From Formicarius rufipectus (Eukaryota > Chordata > Aves > Passeriformes > Formicariidae): 64,000 bases of DNA. Made by a program: the position numbers and the translations under genes. Below are positions 55,373-64,000 of the stretch, piece after piece. The stretch is taken from the NCBI GenBank assembly GCA_013399695.1, contig VXAU01003163.1:1838060-1902059 (forward strand), in the 5' to 3' direction. The notes under the pieces were generated by a model, which saw only the letters and a program-made list of their open reading frames with translations, was not told the origin of the DNA and made no database searches. Positions within the stretch are counted from its first letter, which is position 1; every line of letters begins with the position of its first letter.

Positions 55373-57354
55373 TGACATTTCTTTTAGCAGAGCTTTGTTC
55401 AGAATGCTTTAATGGCTCAAAGACATGAATGAGATTAACAGCTCTCACCACTTGCTTTCTCCTCTCCAGATTATCGTTTAAAGGGAGTAACAATCCTTCA
55501 AGGGACACCATAAATAAATGGCTAATCTCATAAACCGCCTTAGTTTAGCTCTACCATGATTTTGTTTCCTTGAATGTACTGTAAACTGATGACTTGATTT
55601 TGTAGGACTGAGAGCAGCACTTACTGAAACATCGAGACTAGATAGCCAAAAAATGACATTGACAATTTGCAATGACAAAGTTGTAGAATGAAATAATTCA
55701 TTGTCATGGGATTACCACTGAACATAAACTATTTAACATTTTAAAAACTGAATAATACTCTAATTTTTTTTTTCCCAGGCAAATAGATGGTTTATATTTT
55801 AATGCTGTGCTCAGGCTGTTGACATTATTAACATGTTACACATACACATAGTGCTATTATCTGTTGCCTTAGTAACCATATATATTATACTGGTAGCATA
55901 GCAACATAAGTGAACATGCATGGCTTTGAAGAACCTAAAACAAATATTTAAGTAAATGGAGAGAGTCAGGTCTGAAGGAAAGATATTTTTTGTGCAGCAA
56001 GCACTGAATATTTGGCTTCCAGGAACTATTTCAGGAAAGAGATGAATTTTTTTTCTCCGTATTAATGTCTTCTAAATTGACTTCATAGTTGCAAATTTTA
56101 AGTGCAATTATTTTCCTCATTCATCACCTGCCCCTCTTCCTTCTAGGATGAAAGTGCATCAACAGAAGGCAAAATTTCTGGAATGCTTTCTAAAGAAACA
56201 GTATGGAAAAATAATTGAAACATAATAGTCAGGCCATATTTTTGGCAGTTTTACCTATGGTTTCTGTTTTCCTTATAGTCAAACTGCAGTATGGAGATGG
56301 CAAAAGAAAGAACCATGCCATAGGGGGATAGTCCATAGGAGGCTGACTTTACAAAGCCTTAGATAACTTCAGTCAGTTTTAGGTACTGGTGATAACATAA
56401 CAAGACAAAATAAATTGCTCCTTACAGAATATGAACTTGTATGTCTACAATACTGGGCACTTGAACTTTGTGGTGTGATTTATGAACAGCGGGTCAATTA
56501 GGCATGGACAGAACACTGTGAGTTGTGTGCTGTTTTAGAGACTTGGGACTAGAGCTTGGAAATCACCTCTCCTTAGGACCATGCAAATTAAATTTTGCAA
56601 ATTCAGTAGTACTCAAGCATATGCTTAAAGCTAAATGCATTCTTAAATGCAGATTAAAACATATATAAACTTAAGAACATAGGGAAGTCACTTCATGATC
56701 CAGGGACAAAGACAGGAGAACTTAAGTGCAAGACTTCTGCTCTTCAGTGCAACTCTTCTTCTTGGTATGTGTCCTGTCCACATGAAGCTGTTTGAATAAG
56801 AAAGATTAGAAGACTTCAAATAACATGCAAATGAAGGAATGGTAAAATAACTGTCCTATCCCACTGCTTATATACATTTTTATGGCTCAGTATTTTAGTG
56901 ATTTAATTTCTGTGGGATGTAAATCAGACTGCCTTTCTTTTGTTCCTCATGGGATCACTGCTATGGAGCTGTTCTTTATTACACTTGAGCAAATTTCCAT
57001 CTGTGTGAAATTACACATTCAAGTAGGTATAAATTCCAAAGGAAATTACTTTTACTGCAGTCCCCTTTTGACACAATGTTCTCATTTAATTCTCTTCAGT
57101 CTCTATTTTAATTCTTGATGCTAAGTGGGGTTATATGTGTGGTAGAGACAATGTGTGAAACTTGTTATCTGGGTAGGTGTGAAAAGTATCTATGTAGCTA
57201 CATCCAATTTTTACTTTACAAGGAAAATACTGTATATGACTACGAAGCCCTGATCACATCCAGAATTCCCTTGTCACGTGAACCCATCTGAAAGGACTTT
57301 TCATACAAATTTTAACTCGGTATTAATATTCTCAATTACTTTTTTTTTTTTTTT

Positions 57355-57390
57355 NNNNNNNNNNNNNNNNNNNNNNNNNNNNNNNNNNNN
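57355..57390. other. Assembly gap (36 N)
   Basis: Unknown bases directly after a poly-T tract (57340-57354). Confidence 0.99.
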
Positions 57391-58424
57391 TTGAATCTCT
57401 GTCTCATATATAAGCACTTTGCCTTTGAGAGATCATAGAAAGTTGTCAACTTCTCCTTCTATGTTAGGGTTGTGATTGCTATAATTTCTTGTGACTGTGG
57501 CCACAGTAGCCAGATAAGTAAAAGATAAACAGTTTGTGATACACAGACTCACTGTATGGCTTATTTTTATAAATTTGGAGTCTTTGCTCATCTCTCTCTC
57601 CTGACTTCAGCTGGTGTGCCATGTGTTTTTGGTGAATACAATTCACTTCAGCTCTCTTGGGTGGTGAAATTTTGACCTTAGTGGGGGCAGATGTAGGAGC
57701 TGGGAACATGCCAGTGCTGTAGTGAATTAAAGTACATCCACTCTTCAGAAGAATGGGAAATTAGTTTCTGAGCTTTGCAGAACACTTCAAAAGCTCATAT
57801 TACTCAGTCACATTTTCTTGAAATTTCTATCTCATTTGAGTAATTGCCATTGCCAGAAATGTGAGGAAAGCATGTATTTATTATAAAGAATCTCAGTCCA
57901 AATTATTTGGAAGATTGTATAGCCCATCCTGGGTTATAAAACCTAATGATCAGTTGTCCTCTGGGACCGGATCCATTACCTGTGCAGACTTCACAAGATG
58001 AGGTAAAGTCACCTGTCTCTTAGAGATATGTTAAAGTCTAAACTGCTACTCAGAAACCTTTTTCTCAGATGAAAGAGCACCAGTCATGACACTTGTACTG
58101 AATATCTCATTTTTAGAAAAGCAAGCAAGTGATACAATACAATTGCATAACATCAGGGGCATCATCCATTATAAGGTTACTCTCATGTCCTCCTGTATTT
58201 TAAAATGATTGACAAGGCACAGAGATAACAAGTTAGAGCGCTGCGAACTTTGGATGTTTTTCTGTCCTCAATATCCTTCAAGCTGTGTCTTCTGTCACTT
58301 TTTGAAATGAGCATGATTCCTCCATATACATTAGAGATTTCCAACATAACCTTAAGCAAAACTAAACTTATTTCATCTACATGAGGACATAACAGTCCCC
58401 ACTAGATCAAGTAGATCCAGTCAT

Positions 58425-59310
58425 AGCACATTGAATGGCTTGAGTTGGAAGGGACCTTAAAGCTCATCTCATTTCAATCCTATTGCCATGGGGTGGTGGG
58501 GCGGGGGGGATATTCCACAAGAATCCATCCAACCTGGTCATGAATACTTCTGGGCATGAGGTATCCACAACACCCTGGGCAACCTGTTTCAGTGCCTCAT
58601 CACTTTCACAGCAAACAATTTCTTCTTAATATCAAATCTAAACCTACTCTCAGTTTGAAGCCATTCCCCCTTGTCCTGTTACTACATACCCATGTAAAAA
58701 GTCCCTCTCCAGCTTTCTAGTAGGGGCCCTTCAGGTACTACTGAAAGGCCACAATTAGGTTCCCCCTGAAGCATTCTGTTTTCCAGACTGAACAATCCCA
58801 ATTCTCTCAGCCTTTCCTCCTAGTCTCATGAAAGCCAAGTAGAGGAGCAGAATCAACTCCCTCAACCTGCTGACCATGTTTCTTTTGATATAGCCCAGAA
58901 TATAATTGGTTTTCTGGACTGCAAACACACACTGCTGGCTCATGTCCAGCCTCTCATCCACCAGCACCCTTTGTCCTTCTCAGCAGGACTGCTCTTGATC
59001 TGTTCATTGCCCAGACTGTACTGATACCAAGGGTTATCCCTACTCAGGTGAAGCACTTGGTCTTATTTAACTGGATGAGATTCCCATGGGCCCACTTCTC
59101 AAGCTCCAGGTCCCTCTGGGTGGCATCTCATCCTTCAGGTGTGTTAACAGCACCACTCAGCTTGGTGTCATCTGGAAATCTGCTGACAGAGTGCTCAATC
59201 CCTTTGTCTACATCATAAATATTAAATATTTAATAGCACTGGTATCAATATGGATCCCTGACCAACCACACTTGTCACTGATGTCTGTCAGGATTCTGAG
59301 TTGTTGAGCC
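58425..59310 (-). mobile_element. CR1 LINE fragment
   Basis: Reverse complement of CR1. On the + strand it has GAGTTGGAAGGGACCTTAAA near its 3' end, then sequence whose minus-strand translation gives [20 protein letters not shown], the region after the RT core. The stretch with GCTTGGTGTCATCTGGAAA extends it into the RT-coding part. Frames are interrupted. Confidence 0.88.
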
Positions 59311-62300
59311 CTGATGGACATCCGCGTATAAATGGTGTCAAATTTGCTGTACATGTCTACGCAGAGATGTTAAGAAAACTAACAGAAGTACAATATCTCA
59401 ATTGACATTTTTTTTTTCACAAATAAGATGAAACTGAAAAGAATTTATAGCAGAATTAAAGATTATATTACTACGGTTTTCTGCTTGTTTGACTATTCCA
59501 TTCAGGGGCAAGTGTTTAACAGCTGTTAAACATAACATATCCAAGTTTTATTGTCAGAGTGGTATTCAATTAAAGAAAGGAAAGAAATTGGGAAATTTTC
59601 ACAAGGTGGTAACTAACACCTCTGAGCAGCAGTTACAGCATCAGTGAAAGATGAATAGTGGTGTTATTGCCAATAAATTCACCTAATGGTATATGGTTAT
59701 ATAAGACTTGAAAGAAGTGGGTTCAGTTCATCCTTTCTATGTGACCTTGGACAAGCTGTTCACACTGTCACACAGTAGAGAAAGTCAGGTTTACCTGCAT
59801 ACCTCTTTCCATTTAATAAGCAGGAAGATGTTTTCCAAAACGGTTATCTAATTAGGGCAAGTAAATCTTTACATGGAATGAATTTGTTCTTTCAGACAGC
59901 CAGGCTGTGTTTAGGCTTATCTTGGTGTGCACATCCTGCTGTGCTGCATCCTGCAGTCCCGATGCTCTGAATGGCTCACCCTCATCTTGTCTGATCTCTT
60001 TGGAGAAAGACCAGCTGCATCAGAATTGTACCTACATTTTCTTCCAGTAAAGCAAAGACATTCCAAGGTCTTCTCTGGGAATATGAAGGCCATTGTTGTG
60101 GAGCTTCATCCTCCTGGCTGTATAGTCTGCCTGGGGTTATTTTTATAGATTTTCCTTACCTAGTTTGCTTCTTTCTTGTTGCTTCCCAGATGAAGTTTGA
60201 AAGTTGCTTCCAGACTCTCCACACCCCATATTACCCCAGGTGACTGTTACACATTGGTTTCTGGGGCTCCCAGGTCTTTAACCCATATAGTTTCCTATTA
60301 CTCAAGCAAAACCAGTCAGGAAGCAACTGCAGACCCCTGCACAGCTGCTAAATCAAGATGCAACCAGCTCAGGCTAAGTCACAGTATTCTGGGTTCCTGT
60401 GCAGCCAGGTCAGTGCAAAGCCAGGTGCTAATGTCAAAAATTGTGTTTACAGGTCTACATGGTTCTGATGCAGACCTAAGACTGCTTCTGAGTTTCCGCT
60501 CTTGATCAGAAACCTGAAAATATTCTTGGTTGTTGTAGGTAACACATAGCCTCTCTGCTATCTTTTCCCCTCCTGGGTAGCTCTATTACAGTGTTCAGAA
60601 GCAGACACACATGAAAACTAAACGGCCAGGTCTTGAGTTACTTGCTGTAAGTTAAAAAGTAAATATTAAAAGACTTATTTTTTAAAATTGCATTTCATTG
60701 ATCTTTGTTAGCAATTCATAAGAGCATATCTACCAAAGTCTGATGTAACTAGCCATAATTTATAATTTATCTGCTAGATACATTGGATCATTTCTGATAT
60801 ACTGAATAGTGAACATCAAGTACTGGACTTTTTTTGCCAAATAATGTTCTACCAAGTAACATATGACCATTTAAATTGTTATGGGTCCACTGGATATCAC
60901 TATAATAATGTATGTCGACCTCCAGACCCATACAGATGATCCTGAATTAGGGTTAGGCATTGGGATGTAATATTGCATTAAGTAGTGCATGATTCCTATG
61001 AATTTTTTTGCTTTTGTAAGGATTCTTGTGGATGTCAAAGTCTTTAAAATGGCAAAACTAATATAAAATTTGACTACAAGATTATGTGTTCTTTTTTTTT
61101 CTTTCTTCTGACAATTAACATAAGGGAATAGTCTGTATCATTATTAAATGGATACTTTTTAAAGCTATGTTACATCTCAAATTTTCATTTATTTATGAAG
61201 AGAAGCCAAGACCAAGCTGTTTAATGTTTCAGTGTTGTAAAGGAGAGCTCCTAGCTTGTGCCCAGGCAATTCACTGACTCATGCTCATGATGGCTGAAGT
61301 AGGTCAGATCTGATGCTGCAATGTATTAAAATCAGAATTTATGAATATTGGGATTTGTGTGACTATCTCATTGAAATCTTGAATCTTAGTCTGTGCATTT
61401 GCTCCCCTTAACTTTAGACATTCCAAATGCCAAGGCACCAGTTGAGCTAATTTCCACAGATGAATTTTTGTGCTCATCTGAGTGTACATGTGGCCCTACA
61501 CCAAAACTCTACACTTGACACACAATTATGCTTCACTCAAGAGTGAAAATATATGATTTCATACTTAGAACATACAAATTATATAATCAGCTTAAATATA
61601 AATAAAAGCTTCCAGCTATGTTTCGTATTATTATAAATGGAAAATGAAATTGAATCTAAAATAAAAAGCCCTTCAGATGGCTTGTGGTAATCTACCACTG
61701 AAATACTTAGTGTTAATAACATTTGATTAGGAGGACAGTGTTGGGCTTGTCATGCTACTAACAGTATTAGAAGGAGCTCCCTGGATGGTTCCCAAAGAAC
61801 ACGGAATAGTTCCAATCTCTTTTAACTCAATTTAATAAAAGAAAATTGTCCAGTGTTTCAGGCACCAGAGATGCATCAATACACATGCCACTACAGAATG
61901 AGCTGTCACTGATTATCACTGCTTTTAATCCATATTGTTAATGAAATCATTAGTTATTTTCATGTCAGCTGAGACAGAACTATGGCAACCGTTATTAGTA
62001 GACATTGATCAAGAGAATGTTCATGTCCCAGAAATTGATGAGTAATGAGATGATCCTCTAAAAATTCTGGGTAGCACTCAGAGCAATGAGGTATATCAAA
62101 TTCTTATTAGACACTCGCAATGTCTTGGCACAAAAATAAAAGGAAACAAAACACACAGAGAATTTTGGGGAAAGTTGTAATTTTCCACTGTACTTTATGT
62201 TCTTTGCTATAAATGTTCATATATTTCAGATATTTTGCTGGGATCTCATAGTATAAACCCAAATATACCATGACTCATGAATCACTCAGTCTAAGGAACT

Positions 62301-63225
62301 ATGGAAGCCCTATTGGAGCAAGTTAGCAAAAGATCTGATACCTGAAGAGCGGGAGTAGATAGAAAAACAGGAAAAAGCATAGCCATGTGTTTGTCAAACT
62401 GGTTACATATCTTTACTACTAGCTGTTCTTATGAAAAATAGAATAAATGGCCTCCCAACTAACAGTATTTACAATGATTATTGCCTCTTAGCACATGGTG
62501 ATTGTGTATAATGACCTTTACAGATGTACAGCTCTTGCAGTGGGTAGAATTTTTGTATGCCGAGATATTATTTATTGCATGGAATGTTCTGCATTTTTGT
62601 TTGTTTGGGGTTTTTTTTGTTTGCTTTTTTTTTGGGGGGGGGAAGGGAGGGTGTGTAAGGAGGGGAAACCTTTTCTTTGGTCTGCTTAACCTGATTTGGC
62701 AAAAAAACCCAGTCAACTTGACTGAAAAAAAATTAAAACCAAGACAGAAAAAAACCCCAAACCAGCAGTCCTGGCAATACAAGAGTCAAATTACTGCTTC
62801 AATCTCAGAATTATGCAATTAGTTATGTGGACTGAGGTAAAAACTGACCCACACAAATACTGAAGTGTGTTCATATTATTTATATCTTGCTATTTCAAAT
62901 ACCAAGTGAAATAGCTTTAGTCTTCAAAACTCTTCAAACTACTTTAGGCAATTTTATTTTCGTTCTAAGCAGGAATGAGAACATTAATAAACTAGTAGGC
63001 TTTTTCATTTCTTTTCACATCTAACTGCCAGTTTCATTTATTTTCATATTGCACCAACTGATACCTCTGGACAGTGAAATGGACCAAATTTATGATTGTC
63101 TATGGGATAATATTTAAAAGCTCTTCTCTTTCGTGGATTCCTTACTATGAGCTCAAATAAGGCAAGGCAGAAAAGTTTCACCTTGTTTGACAGTTTATTG
63201 TTTTGTATGCGAATTCATTCATTGA

Positions 63226-63350
63226 ACCATAGAATCTTAGCATCATTTAGGTCAGGAAAAGCCTCTAAGATCATTGAGTCCAGCCATTAACCTACCACTG
63301 CCAAGTCTATCACTAAACCAAGCATTTAAAGTGCCACATCTAGACATACT
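63226..63350 (-). mobile_element. CR1 LINE 3' remnant
   Basis: CATAGAATCTTAGCATCATT, CTAAGATCATTGAGTCCAGCC and AAGTGCCACATCTAGAC match the reverse complement of a bird CR1 3' end. Confidence 0.8.
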
Positions 63351-63757
63351 GGAAAAAGTAGAAGTCCGAGGCATGTGAACTTTGAAAGAGCAAATATAGC
63401 TTATATTTAAATATTTTAAATGTAAGTTATAGCTGTTTATTTCATGAAGGATCCTAACAGAGGGTTAGGGATATCTTATTGCAGAGTTAAATACAACTTC
63501 AAGATCCTAGGACACATACCCAAGGCTACTGCAGCCTGACACACAGATAAAGTCATACAGGTACTGAGAAGTCCCTGCCACCTTTTGGGGCCTGCCCCAG
63601 CTCGTGTTACAGGCGTGGCTGCAGTGCCGCGTTTGTGTCGTTCGGTGGCAGAGAGGACAAGGCGAGGTCTTCCCCTCGTGCTCTGACCCACGTGGGCTCC
63701 CAGGATTTCTCAACAGCCTGACATTATTGCTTTGCTGTTTGTATGTTACACTTGAGA

Positions 63758-64000
63758 GGCGGCGGGCGTTGGCCGAGTGGCGTAGGCCCTCGCCTGTGGA
63801 GCCGGTTCCTCCTCTGAGGACGCCGGTTCGAATCCTGGAGGAACTCGCTGTCACCGTCCGAGCTGCTCGGCCGTGGCAAGATGAGCCTCAGGAGTAAAGG
63901 GAGTGGGGCCAGTTCTGCGCACCCTGTGCCTCACTTAAAAAATCCATTGCGCAGGCTTATCCCAAGATCTTCATTCACGAAGTCCAGCCAACAACAACTG
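63758..64000 (+). mobile_element. tRNA-derived SINE, copy 2 (runs to window edge)
   Basis: Same element as at 49421-49660, about nine in ten bases identical by eye, in the opposite orientation. A box TGGCCGAGTGG is at 63770-63780 and B box GGTTCGAATCC at 63825-63835; the variable-arm hairpin and CCAACAACAAC tail are present. The 3' target duplication lies beyond the window. Confidence 0.88.

Larger units (their letters stand above)
52969..63757. other. Intergenic DNA with scattered repeats
   Basis: No gene recognised in about 11 kb. It holds an LTR fragment (55071-55372), an assembly gap (57355-57390), a CR1 copy (58425-59310), a CR1 remnant (63226-63350) and a GC-richer patch at about 63580-63720. 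Confidence 0.65.

Noticed and set aside
63604..63897. 97-codon open frame
   Set aside because: It runs across the border of the SINE and shares its translated residues with the frame at the other SINE copy; not a gene.

Overview
The window looks like bird nuclear DNA. It is AT-rich, with single-copy spliced genes and large introns. It carries CR1 LINE copies whose 3' ends show the ATTCTATG-type tail, solo LTRs of bird endogenous-retrovirus type, and scaffold gaps of N next to poly-T tracts. CR1 predominance, the LTR types and the short introns fit a neoavian bird; I cannot name the species.

The one gene I can reconstruct is plasma prekallikrein (KLKB1) on the + strand, from the signal-peptide exon at 5809 to the stop codon at 22781. 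Fourteen coding exons with GT/AG borders and compatible phases join into 633 codons plus stop. The order is signal peptide, four apple/PAN domains (two exons each), an activation site Arg392-Ile393, and a trypsin-like protease domain with His436, Asp485 and Ser580. Two poly(A) signals follow at 22929 and 22942. The non-coding first exon and promoter upstream of 5809 could not be identified.

Upstream (1-5808) there is a CR1 tail, poly-T and TTTG repeats, a segment at about 2060-2260 that may be a decayed terminal exon of CYP4V2 (the usual upstream neighbour of KLKB1), and an exon-like segment at 4992-5078. Downstream (22950-64000) I see no second apple/protease gene, that is no F11 copy, and no MTNR1A coding exon. 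This 41 kb is intergenic DNA with simple repeats, several CR1 copies, a 652-bp solo LTR with 5-bp target duplications (33391-34042), and a long LTR split by a roughly 2-kb CR1 (49872-52963).

The most unusual items are two copies of a tRNA-derived SINE (49421-49660 minus, 63758-64000 plus). They carry A and B boxes, a class-II-tRNA-like variable-arm hairpin and a CAA-repeat tail unlike that of CR1. The prekallikrein also shows an extra, probably unpaired cysteine (Cys163) in apple 2, created across an exon junction.
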